Source of the DNA: CAZART01 sp964487555 | GTDB lineage: Bacteria > Bacteroidota > Rhodothermia > Rhodothermales > VXPQ01 | Direction of reading: 5' to 3' | NCBI GenBank assembly: GCA_964487555.1 | Contig: CAZART010000036.1 | Location: 1 to 42,429 of the forward strand | DNA: 42,429 nucleotides | Part shown: piece after piece, positions 29,033 through 36,975 of the stretch | How positions within the stretch are numbered: the first letter of the stretch is position 1 | Layout: every line of letters begins with the position of its first letter | Translations under genes and position numbers: made by a program | Notes under the pieces: model-generated | What the model saw: the letters and a program-made list of their open reading frames with translations, nothing else | The model's database searches: none | What the model was told of the DNA's origin: nothing

Positions 29033-29365
29033 TCAGGGCTTCAGCTGTCGGACGGGTCTTACCTCGATACTGCCTACCCGCGCCGGGGGAATGTTTGACG
29101 CCACGCGGATGGCGTCGTTCAGGTCGCGGGCGTCGATGAGATAAAACCCGGCGAGCTGCTCCTTCGTTTCGGCGAAGGGGCCGTCGGTAATCGACACTTT
29201 TCCGCTGCGGACGCGCACAGTCGTAGCCGTCTGCACCGATTCTAGTGCCTCGGCGGCGATGCGCTGACCGCTGTCGTCGAGCATCTGACCGAAGGCCATA
29301 CATTCGGCGTCCGGGACGTCGGTCAGCGTGGCTTCATCCATGTAGACCAGGCAAAGGTATTTCAT
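29033..29365 (-). CDS. YCII-related DGPF-domain protein
   Basis: 110 aa. Translation from ATG 29365 gives MKYLCLVYMDE; a longer open frame upstream is not coding. It carries the diagnostic motif VSITDGPFAETKEQLAGFYLID (DGPF residues 61-64) of the YCII-related superfamily, small dimeric alpha-beta proteins. Genes of this type are the typical neighbours of ECF42-type sigma factors, and such a sigma gene lies at 31422-32672 on the same strand. It is probably in one transcript with the MATE exporter before it and the YjdF-like protein after it. Exact reaction unknown. Confidence 0.93.
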   Translation of the reverse strand: MKYLCLVYMDEATLTDVPDAECMAFGQMLDDSGQRIAAEALESVQTATTVRVRSGKVSITDGPFAETKEQLAGFYLIDARDLNDAIRVASNIPPARVGSIEVRPVRQLKP

Positions 29366-29457
29366 CGTATTCGGTGGAAAATATGGAGGGGACCGTTCAC
29401 TATTAGTCGGATAGACAGGCCGGAAATCGACAACGGGACTACGCCTTTGAAGGTTCT

Positions 29458-30921
29458 CTAGCTGCGGGCTCCGATATCGACCGCAATCGAACGCCACTTT
29501 CCTTGATTGAAGCGCAGCGCGCTCAACGCGCACCGCGTGATGTGGCCGAGGAGAATGGCGATCCAGATGTCGATCGGATCGAGGACGGACACCTGTTGAA
29601 TGATGAAGCACATGCCCAGGGGAATGACGATCTGCGAGACGATCGAGATATAAAGCGGACTCCTCGTGTCGCCGGTTCCCTGAAGCCCGCCGGTGTACGT
29701 GAGCGCAACGGCGATGAAGAGTCCCGATACGCTGAGAATCCGCAGGAGCTGTACTCCGATCTCCACCACGAGCGGCTCATTCATACCGAACGCGGCGAGC
29801 AGCTGTTCGGGCAGGAAGAGGAAGAAGGCTCCAACGCCCGTAGCAGTGACGACGCCGATACGCGCAGCAACGTGCACGGCTTTTTCGGCTCGGTCCGCAT
29901 TGCCGGCGCCGAGGTTCTGGCCTGCAACCGTCGCCGCCGCACCCAGCAGACCGACGGACGTCCATGTGATGAACGAGAAAAGCTGAGTGTACGAAACCGC
30001 GTAGGCGGCCTGGGCTGCGGCGCTATCTGCGAGCGAGCCGACGAATGCGAGCAGGAACACGCCGCCGACGTTCATGGCGATCCCCTGAATGCCGGTGGGC
30101 AGCCCAAATCGAAACAGGGCGCGGATGATGCCCCAGTCAGGGCCGAAGCGGCCGCCGCGCGGAAAGGCAACGACCCATCCACCCGTCCACAGTTTGATGA
30201 GAGCATAGACGGCGACCGCGCCGCCGGCGACGACGGTGCCCATGGCGGCGCCCGTCGTCCCGAACGCGGGAACAGGGCCGAGTCCTGGAATGAGGATGAT
30301 GTTGAGGAGTAGATTCAGCAGCGTGAGGGCGATGCCGAGGCGAAGCGGCGTTTTCGCGTCGCCGGCCGATCGAAGCGCGCCTCCGAGCATGAAGAACACG
30401 AGCATGCCGCTGCTGAACAGAAACATCGTTCGCAGATAGGGCAGGGCTTCCGTCTGCACTTCCGGGGCGGCATTCACGAGATCGAGAAGCCACGGTGCGG
30501 CGAAGTACCCGAGGGGAGCAAATATTCCCAGCGAGAGGCCCATGGCCGTCAGAAATGCCTGATAGACGGTACGATCCGTCTTCTCCACGTCACCCGCGCC
30601 CACGAAGCGCGCGACGAGGACGCTCATTCCCGTGAAGAGGGAGGTAATGAAGACGATGACGACCAGGAAGATCTGCCAGCTTACGCCGATGGCTGCATTT
30701 CCGGTGAACCCGACGTAGTGGCCGACGAGGGCATGGTCGACCAGGCCCTGCAGTCCGCCTATCGCATTTTGCAGCATCGTAGGCCAGGCGATCTTCCAGA
30801 CCGCAGGTAGCAAGGGGCCTTCCACAATCGAGCGGTCGTACCGGGGCCGCGTCGGTGGGGGAGGCGGTATGAGCGGCTCGGCACCCGCTGCGACAGGGGA
30901 CGACGCGGCGTTATCTTTCAT
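29458..30921 (-). CDS. MATE-family multidrug/cation efflux transporter
   Basis: 487 aa with about 12 transmembrane helices in two similar halves. It starts with a Pro-rich soluble tail (residues 1-28), then PLLPAVWKIAWPTMLQNAIGG, VDHALVGHYVGFTGNAAIGVSWQ and FTGMSVLVARFVGAGD, typical of NorM/DinF-like MATE transporters, which swap Na+ or H+ for organic cations or toxins. The second half has GLPTGIQGIAMNVGG and GAAATVAGQNLGAGNADRA. Its ATG overlaps the stop of the DUF1579 remnant (ATGA), indicating translational coupling in the past. As part of the sigma-headed operon it may be induced with it. Confidence 0.95.
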   Translation of the reverse strand: MKDNAASSPVAAGAEPLIPPPPPTRPRYDRSIVEGPLLPAVWKIAWPTMLQNAIGGLQGLVDHALVGHYVGFTGNAAIGVSWQIFLVVIVFITSLFTGMSVLVARFVGAGDVEKTDRTVYQAFLTAMGLSLGIFAPLGYFAAPWLLDLVNAAPEVQTEALPYLRTMFLFSSGMLVFFMLGGALRSAGDAKTPLRLGIALTLLNLLLNIILIPGLGPVPAFGTTGAAMGTVVAGGAVAVYALIKLWTGGWVVAFPRGGRFGPDWGIIRALFRFGLPTGIQGIAMNVGGVFLLAFVGSLADSAAAQAAYAVSYTQLFSFITWTSVGLLGAAATVAGQNLGAGNADRAEKAVHVAARIGVVTATGVGAFFLFLPEQLLAAFGMNEPLVVEIGVQLLRILSVSGLFIAVALTYTGGLQGTGDTRSPLYISIVSQIVIPLGMCFIIQQVSVLDPIDIWIAILLGHITRCALSALRFNQGKWRSIAVDIGARS

Positions 30922-31341
30922 TTATGGTCGTTTTCCGGTCGTGGCCGATTCGATTCCCCAATACGCCGATGGTGCGTTTTCATGAATTCGCGCCAGGTAC
31001 CGTTCTCGTCGAGGGTGCCCGCGTAGATCCAGAGGTGGGTCATCATGGATCCAATCCGCATCCCAACGGAACGATCCTTCTGCGGATCGAAGCCGAGGGT
31101 CATTACCTTCGACGCATCGCCTCCCCCCGGCATGCTGCCTCGCCCCTTCGGCGGCGAGCCACCGTCCGCCAAGCAAACGTACGGTCTCCGTGCCTTCGAT
31201 CTTGTCGTCGGAAAGAGCTTTCTCGGTCGTCGAAGCGCCTTCGAATCTCCAATCGCCGACGAGTTGTTGCAGCCTCTAATGTTCGTGACCGGGCCGGGCG
31301 TACACGACGGCGTGTTCGTGCTGTTTCTGATTCGTTTCCAT
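30918..31341 (-). pseudogene. DUF1579-type gene with nonsense, frameshift and internal deletion
   Basis: Starts at ATG 31341 (METNQKQHEHAVVY). An in-frame TAG at 31278-31276 lies where a Gln would fit (HEH-stop-RLQQLVGDWRFEG, one C-to-T change). The next part (GTETVRLLGGRWLAAEG) is typical of DUF1579. At a run of four C (31143-31146) one extra base shifts the frame to GSMPGGGDASKVMTLGFDPQ, DRSVGMRIGSMMTHLWIYAG, again typical. Finally AGTLDE is joined directly to NGTWREFMKTHHRR. In homologues I know of, about 40 residues separate these two, so a central-C-terminal deletion is likely. Three independent lesions make it a pseudogene. Its stop overlaps the MATE start. Confidence 0.85.
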
Positions 31342-31421
31342 CGTGGTGATCTTTGATTATGGGGGCGTCTGTACCAGATTGTCGACCGATTGCGTGGCAA
31401 ATCGACGATGCGTGGTGCTTT

Positions 31422-32672
31422 TCATGGTGACAATTCTTCAATCCGGCGCTTCAGGAAACGGCGCTCCGGCTCCTGCCGGGTGAGTTCGAGGGCTTGTTGG
31501 TACGAGGCCCGTGCCTCGGCAGAGCGCCCGAGCCGGCGGCATAAATCGGCCCGTGCCGAATGGGCAAGATAGTAGTCCGAAAGTTCGCCCCTCGCCAGAA
31601 TCTCGTCGATGAGATAGAGACCGGCGGCAGCACCATCGCGCATGGCGACCGCCACGGCGCGGTTCAGAGCGATGACCGGGGAGGGGTTCACCTGAAGGAG
31701 GACGTCATACAGGCCGACAATCTGGTTCCAGTCCGTAGCGTCGGGCGCGGGAGAATCGGCATGGACGGCGGCGATCGCCGCCTGCAGTGAATACGGTCCG
31801 ATGGGACCGGTACGCATGGCCTGCTCGACCAGCGCCGTGCCCTCGGCAATCAGTTCGCTATTCCAGAGGGAACGGTCCTGCTCATTCAATAAGATCAAGT
31901 CGCCGTTCTCGGTGGACCTCGCAGTCCGGCGCGATTCATGCAGGAGCATCAGCGCCAGAAGCCCCATCACCTCGGGCTCCGGCAGCAGCTCCACGAGCAG
32001 GCGGCCCAGGTAAACGGCCTCCTCGGAAAGATCGGAACGCGTCACGGCGGTACCGGCTGAAGCGGAGTACCCCTCGTTGAATACGAGGTAGACCACGTGA
32101 AGGACGGTATCAAGCCGCTCAGGCAGATCGCGGTGCGCGGGCACTTCATATGGAATACGAGCGTCGCGGATTTTGCGTTTGGCGCGTACGATTCGCTGCG
32201 CGAGGGTGGAGGGGCTGGTCAGGTAGGCGCGAGCGATTTCTTCCGTCGTGAGACCGCAGACTTCGCGAAGTGTAAGAGCGATCTGCGCGTCGGCGGGAAG
32301 GGCCGGATGACAGCAGGTGAAGATCAGACGGAGTCGGTCGTCTTTGAACTCCTCACCTTCCCACCCGGCAGCATCTTCGGAGGCTTCATAGAGCCGATCG
32401 GCGATTTCCACGAGGGCTGCGTCGAACCGTCCTCTGCGTCGGAGGCGGTCAATGGCACGGAATCGACCCGTCGACACCAGCCATGCCCGCGGATTCGTGG
32501 GCACTCCGCCGGCGGGCCACTGCTCGACGGCGGCGGCGAAGGCATCCTGCAAGGCATCCTCGGCGAGATCAAAGTCGCCGAGAAGGCGGATGAGCGTGGC
32601 GAGAACGCGTCTCGATTCGGAGCGATACACCTCGTCCACGATGCGCCGGGCATCGGAGCTGTCGGAAGGCAT
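31422..32672 (-). CDS. ECF sigma factor with long C-terminal extension (DUF6596, ECF42-like)
   Basis: About 416 aa. Sigma region 2 lies at the N-terminus (VYRSESRRVLATLIRLLGDFDLAEDALQDAF, PRAWLVSTGRFRAIDRLRRR). Region 4 is near residues 110-180 (LTLREVCGLTTEEIARAYLTSPSTLAQRIVRAKRKIR). The large extension follows, beginning HRDLPERLDTVLHVVYLVFNEGYSAS and ending in TPR-like helices (ADLCRRLGRSAEARASYQQALEL). This layout defines the ECF42-type group, whose extension is needed for activity and which has no classical anti-sigma factor. ATG 32672 (MPSDSSDARR) is preferred; 32693 is an alternative. It heads a same-strand run: DUF1579 remnant, MATE, DGPF, YjdF-like. Confidence 0.93.
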   Translation of the reverse strand: MPSDSSDARRIVDEVYRSESRRVLATLIRLLGDFDLAEDALQDAFAAAVEQWPAGGVPTNPRAWLVSTGRFRAIDRLRRRGRFDAALVEIADRLYEASEDAAGWEGEEFKDDRLRLIFTCCHPALPADAQIALTLREVCGLTTEEIARAYLTSPSTLAQRIVRAKRKIRDARIPYEVPAHRDLPERLDTVLHVVYLVFNEGYSASAGTAVTRSDLSEEAVYLGRLLVELLPEPEVMGLLALMLLHESRRTARSTENGDLILLNEQDRSLWNSELIAEGTALVEQAMRTGPIGPYSLQAAIAAVHADSPAPDATDWNQIVGLYDVLLQVNPSPVIALNRAVAVAMRDGAAAGLYLIDEILARGELSDYYLAHSARADLCRRLGRSAEARASYQQALELTRQEPERRFLKRRIEELSP

Positions 32673-32836
32673 GGGGGAGGACCTATCGAACATCGTGGCG
32701 GACCAACATACGCATCGGTCTCGCGTTCTTCCAAGAAGTGCAGCGTCTCTTCGTGGCGCGGCCGAATCCAAGGGCAACGGTGTGCAAGACGTGAGAACGA
32801 CGAGAAAGGTGCGAGAAGAATGTGAGCGTCAACGGT

Positions 32837-33130
32837 TCAGCGCACCTTTACCACCAAAAATGTCATGTCGTCACACGGCGAGGCCTTGCCTCGCCAGAGC
32901 CGGCGCAGTTGGAGCATCACGATCGACACTGTACCTTCTCGAACGTACGAAGCTTCGAAATCGAAGTAGACAGTGGCGCCGAACGTCATCAAAAAAGCCG
33001 CATAGAAGAGGTTGCTTTGCTGCTCGCGAAGGTACGCGTAGAGGATCAGATGAAGCAGACCGAATCCGAACGGAAGGGCTGTGAAAAACGCCTGCATGCG
33101 GATGAATTTGAAGAGACTCTCAGGGTCCAT
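32837..33130 (-). pseudogene. 7TM-SpoIIE phosphatase remnant: first helices plus last residues, middle missing
   Basis: A 97-codon open frame from ATG 33130. Residues 1-60 (MDPESLFKFIRMQAFFTALP, HLILYAYLREQQSNLFYAAF, TFGATVYFDFEA) look like the first two or three helices of a 7TM-DISM-like sensor. The last 25 residues (LRRLWRGKASPCDDMTFLVVKV) match the C-terminus of SpoIIE/PP2C serine phosphatases, where the DDMT acidic pair binds metal. Intact 7TM-SpoIIE proteins are several hundred residues. The catalytic core is absent although the frame is open. It could be a genuine deletion, an assembly collapse or, less likely, a real microprotein. It is divergent from the amidohydrolase and upstream of the sigma gene. 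Confidence 0.65.
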
Positions 33131-33267
33131 TGTCAGGTCCGAATGGGCGGGCGACGCGTAGAATCGGTGAGTGGTCGATCTTTCTACCCGCACGCGGTGC
33201 TTTTCCGATCTTTATGACTGCATTCACCCGATTTTTCCATCTTGGTTCGCGAATTTGCGGGTCTAGA

Positions 33268-34935
33268 ATGAAGACTTTTTTCGCCCTGACGGTGTGCCTT
33301 TGTTTTGTGTTCGGATGTGCCCGCTCAGAGTTGCCGGTCGAAACCGCGTCGCTCGTAGTGCTCAACGGACGTGTCTGGACCGGCGAGCCTGCACGCCCAT
33401 GGGCCGAGGCGCTTGCGGTGCGGGGCGACCGCATCGCAGCGGTCGGATCGAGCGAGGAGGTCCGTGCGATGATCGGCGAAGGTACGCGGGTGATCGACGC
33501 ATCGGGCGGTCTGGTCACTCCCGGACTGATCGACGCGCACATCCATTTTCTGGAAGGCGGATTCCGGCTTTCGTCGGTGCAGCTTCGCGATGCGAAGACG
33601 CCGGCGGAATTTTCTGCGCGCATTCAGACGTTCGCTGAAACGGTTGCGCTGGGGACGTGGATTGTCGGCGGTGATTGGGATCACGAGCAGTGGGGTGGGG
33701 AGCTACCTCGCCGTGAATGGATCGACGCCGTCACGCCCGACCATCCGGTCTGGGTGAGCCGCCTCGACGGTCACATGGCCCTGGCGAATGCGCGAGCGCT
33801 TGAGACGGCGGGCGTTACGAGTGCCACGGCGGACGTCGACGGCGGGGCGATCGTCCGCGACTCCTCCGGCCGGCCGACCGGCATTCTAAAAGACAACGCA
33901 ATGGCAATGGTCGATCGTGCCGTGCCCGAGCCGGACGATGCCATGAAGGACCGGGCGCTGGATGCGGCCATGAGATACGTTGCTGAGCAGGGTGTGACGA
34001 GCGTGCATCACATGGGCACGTGGGATGATCTGGCTGTGTTGGAGCGCGCACATCGGAACGGCAGGCTGCGCACGCGGATCTACGCCGCCGTGCCCCTCTC
34101 GACCTGGCAGCGGCTGCAGAGGAAAGTGGCTCGGGAGGGGCTTGGGGATACGTGGCTTCGCATCGGCGCGTTGAAAGGCTTCGTCGACGGCTCGCTCGGA
34201 TCGCACACCGCGGCGTTTTTTGAGCCGTTCACGGACGCGCCCGATGATACGGGTCTCTTCGTCAACGATCCCGAACAACTACATACGTGGATTGCCGGCG
34301 CCGACGCGGCGGGGCTGCATCCGGTAGTGCACGCCATCGGCGATCGGGCGAATCACGATCTGCTCGACATCTTTGAACGTGTGATCGCCGAAAACGGTGA
34401 GCGCGAGCGCCGCCGTTTCCGCATCGAGCACGCGCAGCACCTCACTCATGACGATATAGGGCGTTTCGGCCAACTAGGGGTGATTCCGTCGATGCAGCCG
34501 TACCATGCCATCGACGACGGACGGTGGGCGGAGAAGGTGATCGGTCCGGAGCGCATCAAGACGACGTACGCATTTCGGGCGCTGCTCGATGCGGGTGCGC
34601 TGCTGGCTTTCGGCAGCGACTGGTTTGTCGCCCCGCCGACGCCTCTCGAGGGTATCTACGCCGCCGTAACCCGCCGCACGCTCGACGATGCGAATCCGGA
34701 CGGCTGGGTGCCGCAGGAAAAAATCACCGTGGAAGAGGCCCTCCGTGCCTACACCATCGACGCGGCCTATGCCTCGTTCGAAGAAGACGTCAAAGGATCC
34801 CTCATACCGGGGAAGTTGGCTGATTTTGTTGTCTTCGACCGGGATCTCACGGCTGTTTCGCCGGAGACGATCCGTGACGCGAGGGTCATCCATACCATCG
34901 TTGGCGGTCTGCAAGTGTTCGAGGCGGAATTATAG
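33268..34935 (+). CDS. Exported YtcJ-like metal-dependent amidohydrolase
   Basis: 556-aa amidohydrolase-3 family enzyme, anchored as a lipoprotein. MKTFFALTVCLCFVFGC gives the lipobox Cys17. Metal and active-site segments in order are GLIDAHIHFLEGG, TAVHH-type region HHMGTWDDLAVLERA, LKGFVDGSLGSHTAAFFEPF, HPVVHAIGDRANHDLLD, RFRIEHAQHL and FGSDWFVAPPTPLEGIYAAVTR. N-terminal and C-terminal strands build the small composite beta domain (VVLNGRVWTGEPARPW, SLIPGKLADFVVFDRDL). The open frame extends to 33130, but the signal peptide fixes the start at 33268. The substrate is unknown; relatives hydrolyse amides or cyclic imides. Confidence 0.92.
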   Translation: MKTFFALTVCLCFVFGCARSELPVETASLVVLNGRVWTGEPARPWAEALAVRGDRIAAVGSSEEVRAMIGEGTRVIDASGGLVTPGLIDAHIHFLEGGFRLSSVQLRDAKTPAEFSARIQTFAETVALGTWIVGGDWDHEQWGGELPRREWIDAVTPDHPVWVSRLDGHMALANARALETAGVTSATADVDGGAIVRDSSGRPTGILKDNAMAMVDRAVPEPDDAMKDRALDAAMRYVAEQGVTSVHHMGTWDDLAVLERAHRNGRLRTRIYAAVPLSTWQRLQRKVAREGLGDTWLRIGALKGFVDGSLGSHTAAFFEPFTDAPDDTGLFVNDPEQLHTWIAGADAAGLHPVVHAIGDRANHDLLDIFERVIAENGERERRRFRIEHAQHLTHDDIGRFGQLGVIPSMQPYHAIDDGRWAEKVIGPERIKTTYAFRALLDAGALLAFGSDWFVAPPTPLEGIYAAVTRRTLDDANPDGWVPQEKITVEEALRAYTIDAAYASFEEDVKGSLIPGKLADFVVFDRDLTAVSPETIRDARVIHTIVGGLQVFEAEL

Positions 34936-34982
34936 GCCGTCCGTTGAACGTCATGCGGAACTAAAGGCCGCCTATCGCCACG

Positions 34983-35142
34983 ATGCCGCAGGTAGGGGCT
35001 AGGTGTCGAAGACTCTCCCCCGAGGTGGGAAAGGAGACGCACGAATGTCGCAGGTAGGGGCGTGGGTGTCGAACTTCACGGCATTTCGGCGTGGGCTATT
35101 CTTTCTCTACGATGCCGCCGGTATAGGGCTGGGTGTCGAACA
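34983..35142. repeat. Three degenerate copies of the sulfatase 3' tail
   Basis: Near-identical 28-29-base units at 34983-35010, 35045-35073 and 35114-35142, all of the form ATGCCGCAGGTAGGGGC...GGTGTCGAA. The last lies inside the sulfatase gene and encodes its end (FDTQPYTGGI on the minus strand). The other two lie after the stop and are decayed. They look like tandem duplications of the gene end, or ends of lost sulfatase copies. Confidence 0.75.
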
Positions 35143-36562
35143 CGTCTCCCTGGCCTCGGACGCGCGGATCTCCGGTGGCGTGCAGCTTTTCCATCAGACG
35201 ATTCCACAGCTCGCGCTTGATATCCGTGTAGGCGGTATCGGCGGCCACGTTGCGGAGCTGATGGGGATCCGACCTCAGATCGTACAACTCGTCGCCCGGG
35301 CGCTTTGCGAAGGCAAGATCGAAGAGACGGCGGTGTGCATCGTCTTCGTCGCGGTGTTCATACATATAGTGTTTCGCCGGACCCGCATCGGTATCGGCAT
35401 ACCAGGCTGGTTGGATGAAGGCCTTTTCAGCGTGCGGCGTGCCTGAAGGCCACCGTTCGGGTCGAAAGTTGCGGATGTAGAGATAATCCGCGGTGCGAAC
35501 GGCACGCATTGGGTACCCACCGCCGTCCGGGGCCTCCTGGGACGGAACGTGACGTTCCTTGCCGAAGAACACCACATCTCGCGACGGTTCGGTTGCGTCC
35601 TCCTTCAACAAGCCGGCCAGGCTGCGGCCCGTCATCACGTCGGGCACCTCAGCGCCGGCCATCTCCAGAAACGTGGGTGCAAGGTCCGTGAGGCTCACAA
35701 AGTCCGAGGCATTCGTTCCGGCGTCGACAAGTCCGGGCCCGCGGATCGCGAGCGGCACGCGCGTGCCCATGTCGTACACGCTGCTTTTCGAACGCGGAAA
35801 CGGCATACCGTTGTCGCTTGTCACGATCACGACGGTATTGTCGAGCTCGCCGAGGCGGTCCAACAGATCCATCATCTCGCCGAGCTCCGTATCGAGCCGC
35901 TGTACCTCCACGTAGTAATCAGCCACGTCTCCGCGAACGTCCGGACTATCGGGAAAGATCGCCGGCAGCATGATATCGTCCAACGGCATTCCGCTCGCCA
36001 CGCCGGATCCTGTCTCGTAGGGCCGGTGCGGGTCGGTGGTGCCGAACCAGAAGTGGAACGGTGCACCGTCAGGCCGCTCCTCTAGAAAGTGGCTGAACGA
36101 GTCATACCTGGAACCCGCCGGATTCCGCTCGCGCGCTCCCAGTTCCCCCGGCGCCCAGCCTTTCCGGGTGTATCCGACGTGGTAACCATGCTCTTCAAGC
36201 AGATCGGTATAGACCGGATGCTCGGGAGGAAGTGGACCATATAGATTGCCCCCGCCGTCCAGGCGCCAGAAGTGCTGCCCCGTAAGAATCGCGGCGCGCG
36301 ACGGCGTACACGAGGGCGAGCTGACATAGGCATGGTCGAACAGCATGCCCTCCCGGGCCACGCGGTCGAAATGCGGCGTGAGGACGACCGGATCGCCGTA
36401 TGCCCCGGCATGAGGCCAGCTCCAGTCGTCGGCGATCACAAGGAGTACGTTGGGTGGATCGGTTTCGGCCGGAACAGACCTCCCGTCCACGGTGCCCGCG
36501 AGGACGAGCACGGCGCCCGCGAGGCCAAGGGGAAGAACGATCGAAAGGGAGAGAGCCTTCAT
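35096..36562 (-). CDS. Secreted arylsulfatase-type (FGly) sulfatase
   Basis: 488 aa with signal peptide (residues 1-28). The type I sulfatase active-site motif SPSCTPSRAAILTG provides Cys85, which must be converted to formylglycine. Metal ligands are Asp45 and Asp46 (VLLVIADDWSWPH) and Asp250/Asn251 (VVIVTSDNGMPFPRSK). Conserved GHFGTTDPHRPYE-like and NASDFVSLTDLAPTFLEMAG segments and the C-terminal DELYDLRSDPHQLRN are typical. It is probably for desulfation of a sulfated polysaccharide outside the cytoplasm; the exact subfamily is not assignable by eye (heparan-N-sulfatase-like look). No anSME activator is seen here. The gene ends in the repeated tail. The response regulator gene lies upstream on the same strand, 29 bases away. 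Confidence 0.92.
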   Translation of the reverse strand: MKALSLSIVLPLGLAGAVLVLAGTVDGRSVPAETDPPNVLLVIADDWSWPHAGAYGDPVVLTPHFDRVAREGMLFDHAYVSSPSCTPSRAAILTGQHFWRLDGGGNLYGPLPPEHPVYTDLLEEHGYHVGYTRKGWAPGELGARERNPAGSRYDSFSHFLEERPDGAPFHFWFGTTDPHRPYETGSGVASGMPLDDIMLPAIFPDSPDVRGDVADYYVEVQRLDTELGEMMDLLDRLGELDNTVVIVTSDNGMPFPRSKSSVYDMGTRVPLAIRGPGLVDAGTNASDFVSLTDLAPTFLEMAGAEVPDVMTGRSLAGLLKEDATEPSRDVVFFGKERHVPSQEAPDGGGYPMRAVRTADYLYIRNFRPERWPSGTPHAEKAFIQPAWYADTDAGPAKHYMYEHRDEDDAHRRLFDLAFAKRPGDELYDLRSDPHQLRNVAADTAYTDIKRELWNRLMEKLHATGDPRVRGQGDVFDTQPYTGGIVEKE

Positions 36563-36591
36563 GGTGATTGTGCCTCGATGAATGCAGCTAC

Positions 36592-36975
36592 TCAGGATGG
36601 AAAGAATCGCCCGCCACTTAGAACGCGTTCGACGGCTTCGAGAATCACGTCGGCGTCGCCTTTGCGAACAAACCCGTCGGCTCCGGCCCGGCGTGCGGGT
36701 TCGGTGTACTGCGACTCATGATGGCCCGACACGACGAGGAGGCGAATCCCGGGAGACGTCGCTCGAAGCGACTCGACGAGGCTCAGTCCGTTCATCCCCG
36801 GTAATGAGATATCGATAATAACCATGTCCGGTGCGAGACCGGGAATCTCCTCAAGCGCCTGTTCGGCCGTGGCGACGGCGCCGCATACGTGCAGCCCACC
36901 GATCGTTTCGAAAAAAAGGATGTAGCCCTCTCGTACTTCGTCGTGGTCCTCGACGATATAGACGCACTTATTCAT
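36592..36975 (-). CDS. Single-domain response regulator of the Kai cluster
   Basis: 127-aa stand-alone receiver domain, no output domain. Start ATG 36975 (MNKCVYIVEDHDEVREGY). Acidic pocket Glu9/Asp10, phosphoacceptor Asp55 (MVIIDISLPGMNG), Ser83 (LLVVSGHHES) and Lys105 (GADGFVRKGDA) are all present, so it should be active. It overlaps the end of the kinase gene by 8 bases and is probably its direct partner. Output must be through protein contact or a downstream phosphotransfer. It sits last in the kaiC-kaiB-kaiB-kinase-regulator run. Confidence 0.93.
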   Translation of the reverse strand: MNKCVYIVEDHDEVREGYILFFETIGGLHVCGAVATAEQALEEIPGLAPDMVIIDISLPGMNGLSLVESLRATSPGIRLLVVSGHHESQYTEPARRAGADGFVRKGDADVILEAVERVLSGGRFFPS

